Part shown: piece after piece, positions 46,187 through 56,613 of the stretch | Layout: every line of letters begins with the position of its first letter | Position numbering within the stretch: the first letter of the stretch is position 1 | DNA from: Neoechinorhynchus agilis | Lineage: Eukaryota; Acanthocephala | NCBI GenBank assembly: GCA_051530055.1 | Contig: CM121341.1 | Span: 11,904,001 to 11,968,000 of the forward strand | Direction of reading: 5' to 3' | DNA length: 64,000 bases | The notes under the pieces: generated by a model | Told to the model about the DNA's origin: nothing | Databases searched by the model: none | The model's input: the letters and a program-made list of their open reading frames with translations, nothing else | Program-made: the position numbers and the translations under genes

Positions 46187-46702
46187 TTATTGTTCCACTT
46201 CATGTGGTATTGTTTCTCCTTTAGATTGCCAGATTTGGAAAGCTGTAGCACTTGTTGTCTCTTGTCTCTTGGCACGATAATACATGAGTGATACAAACAT
46301 ATTTGAAGTCATATAAAAAGTGTGGACGGCCAAAGTGACCGGCAATACCCAATGATACTTTTTACGAACCATATAATAAATCAGCATGACATCTACTGCG
46401 CTAAGGAATAATAATTGCGACGCATTGAAAATCGCAAGTGCCCATTTGTTTCCGAGCAAGAGAGCTTTCAAAGACATCAGAATCGATATAAGCGTAATTC
46501 CAGCTGAAACCAATATAGGAATCTTAAATGCGTCCATCATTTTCAGCATCAATTTAGATGCTTCAGTCAACCATTTTAATTTTAGTATTTTATCTACTCC
46601 GACAGCTGCGATTGTCGTATAAATCGCCATGGTCAAAACCAGTTGAATAAGTTCGGTAATTATTGAACTGAAAAGGACCGTTCGCCAATGTCTTAAGAGC
46701 AT
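46187..46702 (-). CDS. Four-helix membrane protein of unknown function
   Basis: A 171-codon ORF with ATG at 46,702 (MLLRHWRTVLFSS). Four hydrophobic segments: about residues 9-36, 61-83, 89-114 and 120-143, separated by short charged loops (LKLKWLTEASK, RKKYHW). The C-terminal tail is short and polar. No signal peptide. The size and four-helix plan recall small tetraspan families, but I see no defining motif. Introns, if any, were not found. Confidence 0.5.
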   Translation of the reverse strand: MLLRHWRTVLFSSIITELIQLVLTMAIYTTIAAVGVDKILKLKWLTEASKLMLKMMDAFKIPILVSAGITLISILMSLKALLLGNKWALAIFNASQLLFLSAVDVMLIYYMVRKKYHWVLPVTLAVHTFYMTSNMFVSLMYYRAKRQETTSATAFQIWQSKGETIPHEVEQ

Positions 46703-46887
46703 TTTTTGACGAAGAGATTATAGTAAAACTTAACGATATGTGCTCTTAAGGATTATGCCCGTACTCAACGCTCGTATAAATCCGCTCTCTTGGTCACGGA
46801 TTTTGGTTTACCTGTGCATAGTTGTCAAAAATAGAACTCACCTACTGTATATTAATAATTTGTATGAGTCCTTACACAGCACATAAG

Positions 46888-47435
46888 TTTCTTTTTATTA
46901 CGAATTATTTTAGCACTTTCTGCGGTCAAATTTTATGTTTTACATCAGAGAAGTTATATGACCACATAAACTCTGATGAACAACAGTTAAGAGTTCGTAC
47001 ATCTTTCCGAATCCTCAGATACCTGCCGAGGAGGCGAGGCTCATCAGTGAACTTCCTCAGTTCAGCGGTATTTTGTCCCACTGACAATTAAACAAATGAT
47101 GAAACATGCGGTCGAGCAAACCGATTTCGTAGGCCCAGTTTGTACATTTAGTAGTTGTGTAGAGGTGATCTAGTGGGTTTGTGTTACGAATCCCTGTTTC
47201 AGGGTCAAAGCGTTAGAATCCACGATCGCCGATTATGCACGACCAAAGGGAAGGAAATACCGCTGAAGGGAGGAAACTCACTGATGAGTCCCGCCTCCTA
47301 GAGGTATCTGAGAATCCCGAGAGATGTTCGAACTCTTAACTGTTCATCAGAGTTTATGTGGTCGTATCACTTCTCTGATGTAAAACATAAAATTCGACCG
47401 CCTAAAGTGCTAAAATAATTTATAATAAAAAGAAA
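46888..47435. mobile_element. Large imperfect palindrome with divergent CTGATGAG motifs (P8)
   Basis: Arms of about 190 bp (46,888-47,078 and 47,250-47,435) are complementary, for example CGGTCAAATTTTATGTTTTA and its partner at the right end. The spacer is about 170 bp. On each arm CTGATGAG points outward (minus about 47,047-47,040; plus 47,281-47,288), as in the hammerhead palindromes. The GAAA box is not at the right distance, so no ribozyme is claimed. It may be a divergent relative. Confidence 0.65.
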
Positions 47436-47469
47436 TATTCTATCCGATTGTTCCATCGAGTGAATGTGT

Positions 47470-47680
47470 ATTCTCAATGGCGAATTGTAACACACTCGAG
47501 CTTTATTGAAGTCAACCTTACGAATTTTCCAGGCATCAACCTCCTTCTCAAGCATCTAAACCCGAGTCAAGGCTATCAACTTGTACATTTTTAGATGCTT
47601 GAGAAGGAGGCTGAGGCCTCGAAAATTCGCAAGGTTGATTTCAATAAAACTCGAGTGTGTTGCAATTCGCCACTGAGAAA
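47470..47680. mobile_element. Foldback element, 95-bp arms (P9)
   Basis: Arms contain TCGAGTGTGTT, AAGGTTGA and TTAGATGCTTGAGAAGGAGG in mirror orientation around a spacer of about 25 bp. The inner part reads CTTGAGAAG, a perfect GAGGC/GCCTC stem with a TGAG loop, then GAAAATTCG, which resembles a hammerhead with two altered core positions. Adjacent to P8. Confidence 0.6.
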
Positions 47681-47689
47681 AGGAAATAT

Positions 47690-48935
47690 ATACTTGAGGT
47701 CGAGAAAATCAGCTGATAATCCAACAAATGACAGCACATAAGAGCAGATTCGGCAAATAGTATGGAACGCTTCAGCATTTTCAGAAGACGGAACGCTGCC
47801 TTCGTATAGTAAAGAATAGGAGTAAAACGAGCAAAGTGAGACGGTTCTTATAAATTATTCGTTTATGTTGGAAAACGAAGATTCTCTAAAAAACTCTTTA
47901 GATATTAATTGACATGATATATTAAGGAAAATATTTCCTTCCACTTATATAAAAGACCGGCAATAAAAAAAGGAAGAAGCTTATCTGCTCGTGAATAGGC
48001 TTTCGAGGTTTCAGAATTGTTAGATTAGAAAAAGCCAAAACTCCGGAAGCGAAGTAGCTAAAACGTTTTAGAATAAACACACACGTTCTTGAGAGAGGAT
48101 TAACGGGAAAGCTCGGGATATGGTTTTTTAAGAATCAAACATCGAAAGGGGAATGGATTAAATCACAGATTAGGAGATACGGCGAATGGATAAAGATGGG
48201 AAAATGACTAAAATGAATTAATTAAGCGGAAAGGGGCAGCTAAAATGAAGTGGAAATGTGAACATAGTTTAATGCATGGAATGAATCATAGGACAAAGAA
48301 GTGAGATTGAAATGATGGATTACTGGCAGTTTTTATGGTGTAAATTGAGAAAATTTCAAGGTAGAATTGCTTTTGGAAGCAAAAATGATAGACCGCACAC
48401 ACATAAAACGAAATGCGAATGGATGGTTTCTTGTGTCGTAGAATTAAGGAAGCAATTAATGTGGCAAATAACGGAAATTTAGAAAATTCAACATTCAAGA
48501 AAAATTTATAAATTGAGGAAAGTGGACGCAAAAATATCTTTTTTGTAGATGTATTCATTTTAAATACGAAGTTCTAAGGATAGATACAATATAGTTCTGC
48601 TCATTGGTATCTTTATTCTTTCAAAAGTCGAAGGCATATTTGCCCCGAATGTCGTTTATTTTCGAATCTGAATACCGGGTACTCTCATGGAAGGTATTTC
48701 TAAAAATGGATTAACAATGTAGAAGCTTTCAAACAACAACACAGAATTAAAACAACTGAAACGACAAACAATTACCAGAGACACTGATATCTCTAGCCAT
48801 GATAAAATTGTTTTAGAAACTTAACTGATCTGTATGCTCATGTATTTTCTTATCGCAATATCCCAAGATTTAAGTACACAAATTCGCCCCGCACAAATCA
48901 GCTACATAAATGTTAATCGGTTAAAAATAACTTTA
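47690..48935. other. Intergenic, no gene recognised
   Basis: No frame with a domain, signal peptide or splice partner seen on either strand. Confidence 0.5.
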
Positions 48936-48939
48936 GCCA

Positions 48940-49849
48940 TTACAGATCTCGAAATTGAGTATGAAAATCGGCCAAAGCTGACCTTGGATGAGTGTACAAA
49001 TATAGCCACTTCACGAGCCAGTAAATGAACAGACAAATGAGTGTAAATCTCACAAGTCCCTTGACTGGATTCGGCTCTTCTGGAAGAGAAATATTTGTTT
49101 GTTGATTAACGGCAATACTGCGCGATTCGCAAGGTTGTTGATCGCTTACATTAACCGGCGGTTGAGGTGAATCTTGCAAAGGCTTCACTGGTTTCAAGAT
49201 ATCTCCATTCCTCTTTCCGCAATCGGGGCAAATAAAGTCCAATGATCGTTCAACAAATATCTTCTTCTCTTCCTTAGAGCACATAATGCTGCCGAGTGTT
49301 TGTGGCGGACATCGTGGCATAAAACTTCTCAGTGCTATCAAAGCCGTTCGAACTAAGGCAAAAGGCGAAGATTGATGCGTATTAAAATCAACTAACTTGA
49401 CCAAGAAGGAAGCCACATTTCTGGATGATGAGCAGAAATACTTAGACAAATCTTTTCATCGACTGCAAATGCTCCGTTGGGCTAAACGTAGATAGTTTTA
49501 ATGTTTGACAATCGGTCTGCCATACCGTTGTCATCACGAATTGCGGTGGTTTAAGTGGATACTCTGACGGTAAAATAATACGCCCGTGGTAAATGCCTCC
49601 ATGGAAATCTGTTTCGTCTTCTCCTCGAATCGTAAAATGCCACTCAAACAAATTATCCTTGGAAAGGCTATTTATTCCAAAATATTAAAGTAAAAATACC
49701 TCGAGAGGACGCGCGTAAAAGTCATCATTTGGTTCCGATAACTCTTGTGCTTCCCTATAGAGCCGTCTCATAGCTGCGATTGAATAGAAATAATTTAGTG
49801 TTTGAATATTAGTTTTTTAAACCTGAAGATTGTGTCTGATTTGTCATCG
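48940..49849 (-). CDS. ER-anchored ubiquitin-conjugating enzyme, UBE2J type
   Basis: Five exons with GT-AG introns of about 42-51 bp: 49,849-49,825, 49,773-49,700, 49,657-49,526, 49,481-49,397 and 49,352-48,940. The protein starts MTNQTQSSAMRRLYREAQEL, then DNLFEWHFTIRG, GGIYHGRIILPSEYPLKPP, NGAFAVDEKICLSISAHHPE (catalytic Cys in ICLSI), MWLPSWSIRTALIALRSFMP and a C-terminal helix RFTLICLFIYWLVKWLYLY. This is the E2 of ER-associated degradation (Ubc6/UBE2J), tail-anchored with the active site in the cytosol. The NxxAF-ICLSI pattern in place of the usual HPN is typical of UBE2J. All junctions preserve frame. Confidence 0.92.
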
Positions 49850-50006
49850 CGTCCAAACTTGGGATCTGAAATTGAAGCTGGAGGATATACAGCGCATAAA
49901 ACATAAAACGGCTCCAACAACCCTGATCCAGATACTCTCGAAACATAAAGAGCAAGTTTTGTCTACGAAATGGTGGCAACACAAGCGATCTTTGTCTCAC
50001 ACACTC

Positions 50007-50257
50007 CTAGTGCTGCGTCGCCTTTATGCTACGCCTGATGGAAGAAGAGGAAATAGTGATGCAATCCTCCTCGGTACTTACATTGTGCTTGTTCTTGGTC
50101 TTTTATCGCCTTTCTTCATTCCTTGGATCTTTCGTCTGATCGGTCCTCGAAAACATCCCAAGAGTGTCAATGATAGAAGACATATGAATAAAGACAGGGA
50201 AACGTAACCAACAACCTCATAGGCTTTTGCGTATGGACCTAAAATTGAACTTGACAT
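50007..50257 (-). CDS. 66-residue single-helix membrane protein
   Basis: Exon 1 (50,257-50,082) begins MSSSILGPYAKAYEVVGYVS with a transmembrane segment LSLFICLLSLTLLGCF and a basic stretch RRKIQGMKKGDKRPRT. A canonical 47-bp intron (GTAAGTACC...CATCAG) joins exon 2 (50,034-50,007), ending RSIKATQH. The opposite strand is also open here, but the clean splice pair and absence of signals on plus favour minus. It lies about 160 bp upstream of UBE2J on the same strand. Family not recognised. Confidence 0.55.
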
Positions 50258-50569
50258 CTTAACCGATCTCAATATCGATTACCTTCCGATTTAGTTATCG
50301 CGGCAACGCACGAAATCACAACAACACACATTGTCCAAAAAGAATAAATTGAAAACATTCCAAAATCTGAAAATGCTGCAATGACAAAAATAGCACATTT
50401 AAACGGGATTTTCGAAACGAATTCGGCGAATAATGTTTTTTCGTTTATTTTGTGAGGAAACAATTCTGTTTTTATTTGAAAATTGAACGATACTTACACG
50501 CTTACCTAAGTTCCGTCTACTTGCGATGGTCAACATAATACCTAAGGACCGATTGAACTATTCATGCTT

Positions 50570-50789
50570 TTTATGGCGTAAAAATTAAAAGCATTTTATA
50601 TTAAAATCCGATTTTTCTCGGCTAGGCACAATCTTGTACGCCTTTTGATCAAGGTTGCTTGTAAATTTTAGAACGAGATCACATATTTAAAAACTTACAA
50701 GCAACCTTGATCAAAAGGCGTACAAGATTGTGCCTAGCCGAAAACAATCAGATTTTAAAATTAAATTCTTTTAATTTTTACGCCATAAA
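50570..50789. mobile_element. Foldback element, young, 45-bp perfect inner arms (P10)
   Basis: A 220-bp palindrome. Outer arms TTTATGGCGTAAAAATTAAA mirror each other, and the inner arms (GGCTAGGCACAATCTTGTAC onward) are perfect over about 45 bp around a spacer of about 37 nt. The inner sequence CCTTGATCAAAAGGC...GCCGAAAA occupies the place of the hammerhead. The core is not CUGANGA. It belongs to the same subfamily as 51.1, 55.5 and 57.2 kb. Confidence 0.7.
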
Positions 50790-51076
50790 CATTTTTTTCA
50801 AGCATACATAATTTATAGTTTCTTCAACGAGCAATTCTGTTTTTGATGGTTTTTGAAGGGAATGTTTCCTGCTTAGGAGTAAATTTAGGGAACGTACGGT
50901 ATTGACAGGTTCAAAGTAGAAACGAAATTGTAGCCAATTCTCTAGAGTGAACAGAATTTTTACTTTCTTGAAAAGAATCAAATGTATAGAATTTACTTCC
51001 ATCGATGCTGTGAAAACATAAAAACGCAAAAATACTCTCTTACTCCTAAAAATCTTACGACTAAATATCAATTTAG

Positions 51077-51222
51077 GTTTGTTTATGGCTAAAAAATTGA
51101 AGGAATTTTATTAAATCTGATATTTCGGCAAACAATCTTGTGCCTTACCGCAACTTTTACACCCTGTGCCGAAATATCGGATTACGCCATAAACAAACAT
51201 GAATAATTTAAGCTTCAAACAA
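51077..51222. mobile_element. Foldback element with 10-bp target duplication (P11)
   Basis: Palindrome arms GTTTGTTTATGGC at 51,078 and complement ending at 51,198, with ATATTTCGGCA/TGCCGAAATATC near the centre. A right-hand tail of 24 nt ends CTTCAAAC. The direct repeat ATCAATTTAG lies at 51,067-51,076 and 51,223-51,232. The tail matches the inverted tails at 55.4 kb and 57.2 kb. Confidence 0.7.
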
Positions 51223-51663
51223 ATCAATTTAGCAGACGAGTTATATCCGAAAACGGGTTTTATGAATTCCAATTAAATGGGCGAATCTCTACGAAATAAT
51301 CCTAAGACTTGTTAAAAAAATCCGGGTTTTCTTAAAAATAATAAGAATACAAAAGAAGAATACCAGTAGTATACTTAGGCTGTAAAAACATCCCATAGTT
51401 AACATGCACCATTTAACATCCGGGGCTATGGTCGCATGTTGCAACATTCAAAGGGCATTTGATAGCATTCGTAAAGCTAATTTTGTGATCATCGCTACTT
51501 TGATCCAATAAAAATGCATTACTGGTAGTTTATAAGATTTAAAAATCAAATCAATTTATCAGAGGAACAACGTCTAAAGAAGCTGAGCTTGTCATTACTG
51601 TAAAGAAATTGTTCATTATAGTTTCAGTTTCAATTAGCGACGTTTGATTCAGAAATAGATTTA

Positions 51664-51709
51664 TGTTGAAAATTTTCGGCTTTTTCGTTGGCCTTCTTCA
51701 GTCACTCGA
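51664..51709 (-). ncRNA. Hammerhead ribozyme, intact core, weak stems
   Basis: On minus: core CUGAAGA (51,701-51,695), extra A, stem II GGC/GCC (one further C-A mismatch) with an AACGAAAAA-containing loop, GAA (51,677-51,675), AAUU and U17, cleavage predicted after 51,670. Stem I at the core is UGA with UCA. Core complete but stems are marginal. Confidence 0.5.
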
Positions 51710-51728
51710 ATATTTATAAACTTACAAT

Positions 51729-51775
51729 CAATTGACTGATGAAGATGCCAACGAAAAGGCCGAAAACTTTCAATA
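51729..51775 (+). ncRNA. Hammerhead ribozyme, intact core
   Basis: Stem I AUUGA (51,731-51,735) with UCAAU (51,770-51,774). Core CUGAUGA is at 51,736-51,742, with an extra A. Stem II has GCC/GGC preserved around AACGAAAA, with a bulged base. GAA is at 51,762-51,764, then AACU and U17 (51,769), cleavage after 51,769. The consensus of both arms restores stem II GGCC/GGCC. All invariant core residues are present. Confidence 0.6.
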
Positions 51776-51829
51776 TAAATCTATTTCTGAATCAAACATC
51801 GCTAATTGAAACTTGTCATTACTTCGTAA

Positions 51830-53720
51830 CTTCTAAGTTAAAAAAATCAAAATGAATAAATTACGAACACGAATTAAAAAGACGCTGTCGCTTTGGGTAC
51901 CTACAAAAAGTGTCTTTATTGTTAAATAATATTGTTGATAGACTTTCACGCCGCAAAATAATGGCTAAAAATTATTTTCACTAATTAATCAGAAAATCAA
52001 ATTTTTTTAGCCATGTCCAACATCATAGATTATGAATATTATTTATAAAAAATTTAAAAGGCATCAGGAAACGAAAAAAACATGCTGCGATTTTTACGAA
52101 GAATCTCAAGTTAATATTTTTAATTACCCTTTAGAAACCGTGAGTATGAGCTTTCATATAGTATAAGTTTTACCCTTAGTTTCTCTCTAATTTGCGAGGA
52201 TAATATTTATATACGAGTAAACGGATACACGATTTAAAAAGCACTTTACGCCTATTAGTGACTATAGTTTTTCTTCGAAGAAATATATAAAGCAATTTTA
52301 AGGCCATTAGATGCTAATATTAAGGTTTTAAAGACTGGTTAGTCTTGATTAGTATGTGCTTTTCTTGCTAGCGAAATCACAAGTTTATTTCAATTCAATG
52401 TAAGGAAATGGGAAGTATGGCGAGAATGGTAACTTTTCAGTGTTTTTAAGATTAGAACGTTTTTTTAAACGATTTGACTTATCGGTAAATAAACATTGGA
52501 AGATTTATCAATAAAAATGCTCAAAGAATTTGTCCATATGCATGGGGAATTTCCTGGCTGGTTCAAATACGCAGAGATCATTGTAAAATGCGCGAATAAT
52601 TGTAAATTTTTCTAAAAAAATCAAATTTCATCATCCGAAATGATCCCCTAATAAACTCATTTAAAATTTTTTGTCACATACAGTTTACTAAACGCGCTGA
52701 TCTACAAAGTTCTTTGTCTTGAATGCATTAAGTACATCTATTAGGCCAATGTACGAATTCAAACCGAGCGAGACGTTCTCCCTTTTCTCAAAACACTCAT
52801 GTTTCATTAGTCATCTTTACAACAACTGTATTGTGAAGAAAACTCATGGTTTTACGCAACTAGAGGTAAAAAGGGATGGTATGTTGGAAATACAAATACC
52901 TCACTGGACGTAGGTTATAAATTTCTATGGTTAAATTGAATAGCAAACCGCATCAATTTTTTTGCCCAACTAAATTTTACTATTTTTCAAAGATACAAAA
53001 AGAACCGTTCTAGAGGCGGGAGACAGATTGCGAAAAGTCTTAACTCGACGATGAATTCGTCAAATGGAATAATTATTTCTACCACTTTAGTTTGTAACTT
53101 AAAAAATCTCAAATTACAATTATTCGTGACACTTAGATTCTCTAAAAACTTTAAAAAATTTCTCCGATCTTTGATCTTTTTTCTGAAATGATATATATGC
53201 CTCCGATGCGCATTTACGAACTGGCAACAATTTCCTAGGTTAATCTTTGAGAAAGTTCCGTTAAAAGCTATTATTTACAATATAGATTTTCAATTTGAGT
53301 TTGTAATACACAAAGGCCAAGATGATGAGGGCACTCAAATAAAACAAAAAAATTAATATTTCAATCTGATAGGCCAAAAGTTTCATAAAGGGTTTTTAAA
53401 GGTTACCTCTTCGAAGCTAAAACGTGGAATACAAAAATTATTCTTTTTTTTAGTTAAATACATCAGTAGCGTGCCTAAATAACACTTCTAATCATAAAAC
53501 CGGGTACCTCACATAAAGACATTTCGATACTGCAGTGCTTTTAAAGTTCCTTCCTTTTGAACAATGTACCATCGAGGAACTAAGAAAACATAATTTACGA
53601 TTCACAGAATCGGTGCCTTGTTCAATAACAAAAAGGAGCATTTTATAGGGCATTATTTTCGAAGTGTGTCGAACTCTTAAGAGTGAACAATGAACATAAA
53701 AATAACAAATAATCTTTCTG
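51830..53720. other. Intergenic, no gene recognised
   Basis: AT-rich. One 18-bp block at 53,478-53,495 recurs inverted at 58,388-58,405 beside a foldback element, so it is probably a repeat end. Confidence 0.5.
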
Positions 53721-53724
53721 GTTT

Positions 53725-55245
53725 TTAACGATTTCTTAAAATATCATTATCAGCTGAATTAAGTACATCAGAGATTCCATTTCGGACGCTATTGAAAGTT
53801 TTAATCGCATAATCTATGCAATCAACCGTTTCCACGTTAGATTCCATATCTATTGAATCAGGTTCGTTGTTGTTTGTCTTGTTGTCGAAATGACAGTCAA
53901 CATTTATCACACCAGACTTTATCGGGTCAGAGATTCCATTTCGGACGCTATTGAAAGTTCTAATCGCATAATCTATGCAATCAACCGTTTCCACGTCAGA
54001 TTCCATATCTATTGAATCAGGTTCGTTGTTGTTTGTCTTGTTGTCGAAATGACAATCAACATTCATCACACCAGACTTTGTTGGGTCAGAGACTCCATTT
54101 CGGACGCTATTAAAATTTCTAATCGCATAATCTATGCAATCAACCGTTTTCACGTTAGATTCCATATCTATTGAATTAGGTTTGTTGTTGTTTGTCTTGT
54201 TGTCGAAATGACAATCAACATTCATCACACCAGACTTTGTTGGGTCAAAGTTATCTTCCCAATGTTTCTCAAATTTGACATTCTTGCAATCTACTGTTGC
54301 TACATTATATCCACTTTCGACAAGCGACCGTTTTGTCACATATGCCTTGATTAGATCAATACAATCGATCGTCTCTATACCAGATTTAGAATCATCACAG
54401 TCCAGTAAGTCGACTTTTTGCTGATTTAAAAAATCACTGGTTAGGTTGCGTTTTCTCGTTTCTTCAACAGCATTGATAAGTTCAGTCCAATTATTTTCTG
54501 CGCTTTCCAGCTCAAGTTCCAGTTTACAACTTTTAATTAAGGCTTCGATGAAACAATTAGCGTTGCGGTGAAATAATTTTTGTCTTTCCTAAAATTTGAA
54601 TTTGTATGAGAGAAAAATAGAGCTTTACTAACCTCTAATAAAGCAATACGTTTTACAGCAACGTCCGTTTTTGACGGATTATCCTTTGCGGAATATGCTG
54701 AAGAGAAAGCCTTTAGTTCAGCATCTCGTTTTTTCCTGTGACAATGAAAAATTTTTTATACTAGGAGTTAATATAACTGAAACTACTGTAAAAGGTATTA
54801 AAGAAATATTTGGATTGAGCGACTAAATCAAATAAAATTCAAATGTCAATTTCGCTAAATGTATGAAGTAAAAAATTTCGTTACGAAATTCTAAGGCGGG
54901 GTATTTCTTTATCGAATGCATCTTATAGAAATCTGCAGGAATGAGATCTATTCGATCATCTAATGTATTTCTTCAATGGGAAATACATTACATTGTAGCA
55001 TTAAGAGCTTACTTTTTCTCAGGGTCGATCAATATCTTTCGATTGTACGAAATAGATTTCTTCGACATATTCTCCAGCTTACGCCTTCTCCATTTTTCGC
55101 CAATATTGACTTTGTTCTGCTTCAGTTGTGGTTCAACACGCACTTTTTCCTCGATTTTTTGTATTATTATAGGAATTCTAGAGCATTCGATAAATCGGGA
55201 ATTTGCCTTATTAAAATAACGCACATTTAGACACCGATTGTTCAT
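53725..55245 (-). CDS. Protein with coiled coil and three 50-residue tandem repeats
   Basis: Three exons: 55,245-55,013 (ATG, MNNRCLNVRYFNKANSR; GEKWRRRKLENMSKK; donor GTAAGC), 54,735-54,633 (KRDAELKAFSSAYSAK) and 54,588-53,725. Junctions keep frame (DPEKKKKRDAEL, ALLEERQKLF). The middle is a likely coiled coil (SCKLELELESAENNWTELIN). The C-terminus carries three near-identical repeats, each with NVDCHFDNKTNNN, SIDMES, ETVDCIDYAI and FNSVRNG, and earlier single copies of the TVDC/TIDCID motif. The repeats match at the DNA level (about 150 bp), so they expanded recently. About 400 residues, no signal peptide, function unknown. Confidence 0.65.
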
Positions 55246-55409
55246 TTTGCTTTAATGTATAAATTTAGCGGTTACAGACAATGAATTGCTATGGCTACCA
55301 AAATGAAAGTTAATACAAAATTTGAGGAAAATTCGGATTTAAACATTGAAAAAAGACTAGCTCTAACTAGAATTGCATTCACTGACATCGTTATGTTCAT
55401 TCTGAAAGT

Positions 55410-55660
55410 GTTTGAAGATTGAATTGTTAAATATCTGGTTGTTTTATATGACGAAGAAATTAAAATGATTTTATTTTAAAATCCGATTGATTTCGAAGGC
55501 ACATTCTTGTACACGCGTTTATCACAAAAGGTTGTAAATTAATCCAATCAGTCGACTCAATCAGATTAATTCATAACCTTGATAAAGCCACAATATTGTG
55601 TCTACCAAACCAATCAGATTTTAAAATAAAATCATTTTAATTTCTTCGTCAGAAAACAGC
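55410..55660. mobile_element. Foldback element with 12-bp target duplication (P13)
   Basis: The exact repeat CATTCTGAAAGT lies at 55,398-55,409 and 55,661-55,672. A left tail GTTTGAAGATTGAATTG (about 28 nt) precedes a palindrome with outer arms GACGAAGAAATTAAAATGAT. The centre reads AACCTTGATAAAGCC with an ACAATATTGT stem, the decayed hammerhead position. Confidence 0.85.
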
Positions 55661-55679
55661 CATTCTGAAAGTCTTCATA

Positions 55680-56610
55680 AGAATGTTAGCTTAAAAATAT
55701 CATCGTAACACCGATGGATGTGTTCAGGTGGTGAATTGCCACTACTTAAAATAGAAAAGTTCAAAAAATCTCGATTATCGAGATGAAAACGACCTAAAAA
55801 ATACCATCATAATATTTATTGTCAAAAGTTCCCAAAAGCAGTCCGATGTTAGGTGCAAAAAATACGAATTACTTAGTAAGGACACCAAACTAAACTCTAT
55901 GAGCAACTATTTAAGTCGAATTCCGCAGATTCAATTCGGATGAGCGTTGAACAGAATACGGCAAACATTGGGAGCTTCGTATTGTACGACGGACGACGTA
56001 GAAATGGAGCAAACTTCGTTCCATAAAGACTATCCATTAGAAACCCGAACAAATTCGTTTTCACTTTTCGGTTACACATCAAAAAATATTGAGAAATCTG
56101 TTGGGAGTAAAAAGGATTAAAATCGTCGAAGCTTAATTTACTTTCGTTTAAAAACTGATAGATGACGCGTCAGAATCTCATTAGTCCACCAATAAACGGA
56201 CGCTACCGCGAAAAAGTATCTAATACTTCGCTATTTTTTTGTTGAAAACTAACATAAAACTAAGTCATGTTTTCTCGCTTTTTTGAGCTCATACAATCTC
56301 GCTGTTACTTGTGAGTAAAAAAATAACTGATATTCATAGAAGAGATCATAAACGATATGTTCAGTTGGTCAATAACAAAACTTTCTACACTTTGTTCACA
56401 CTTCGTTCACTTCTTCATAAGCTCGTGCCATGTTCACATCGAAAATTCAACTAACTTCAAGGAATCTTCACAATCTTCAATGTCGATTTGGATAGAACCG
56501 TTTATTGATTTATATGAAAATCGTTGTTTCCTTCACTCTAACACAAACATAAACGTTTACACGTTTAATCCCCGTATATATTATCATTTGAACTTTATTT
56601 CTTTATTGTC
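55680..56610. other. Intergenic, no gene recognised
   Basis: 3' flank of the Tra2-like gene (convergent sense absent) and AT-rich sequence. No structure beyond short frames. Confidence 0.45.
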
Positions 56611-56613
56611 CGA

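Larger units (their letters stand above)
51600..51811. mobile_element. Foldback element with two hammerheads and 12-bp target duplication (P12)
   Basis: The exact repeat CTTGTCATTACT lies at 51,588-51,599 and 51,812-51,823. The palindrome (51,626-51,813, arms AGTTTCAATTAGCGA and complement) overlaps the right repeat by two bases, and a 26-nt tail is on the left only. Two divergent ribozymes with intact cores occupy the centre. Arms are about 90% identical, so the insertion is not recent. Confidence 0.85.

Noticed and set aside
47140-47225. tRNA-like sequence (TCTAGTGGGTTTG, CCCTGTTTCAGGG, GTTAGAATCC)
   Set aside because: Position 33 of the putative anticodon loop is not T, and no acceptor or T stems pair; it is the spacer of a palindrome.
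49830-50207. 125-codon plus-strand ORF opposite the small membrane protein
   Set aside because: The minus strand has a canonical intron and ATG there, and the plus ORF overlaps UBE2J exon 1; both strands look hydrophobic because one mirrors the other.
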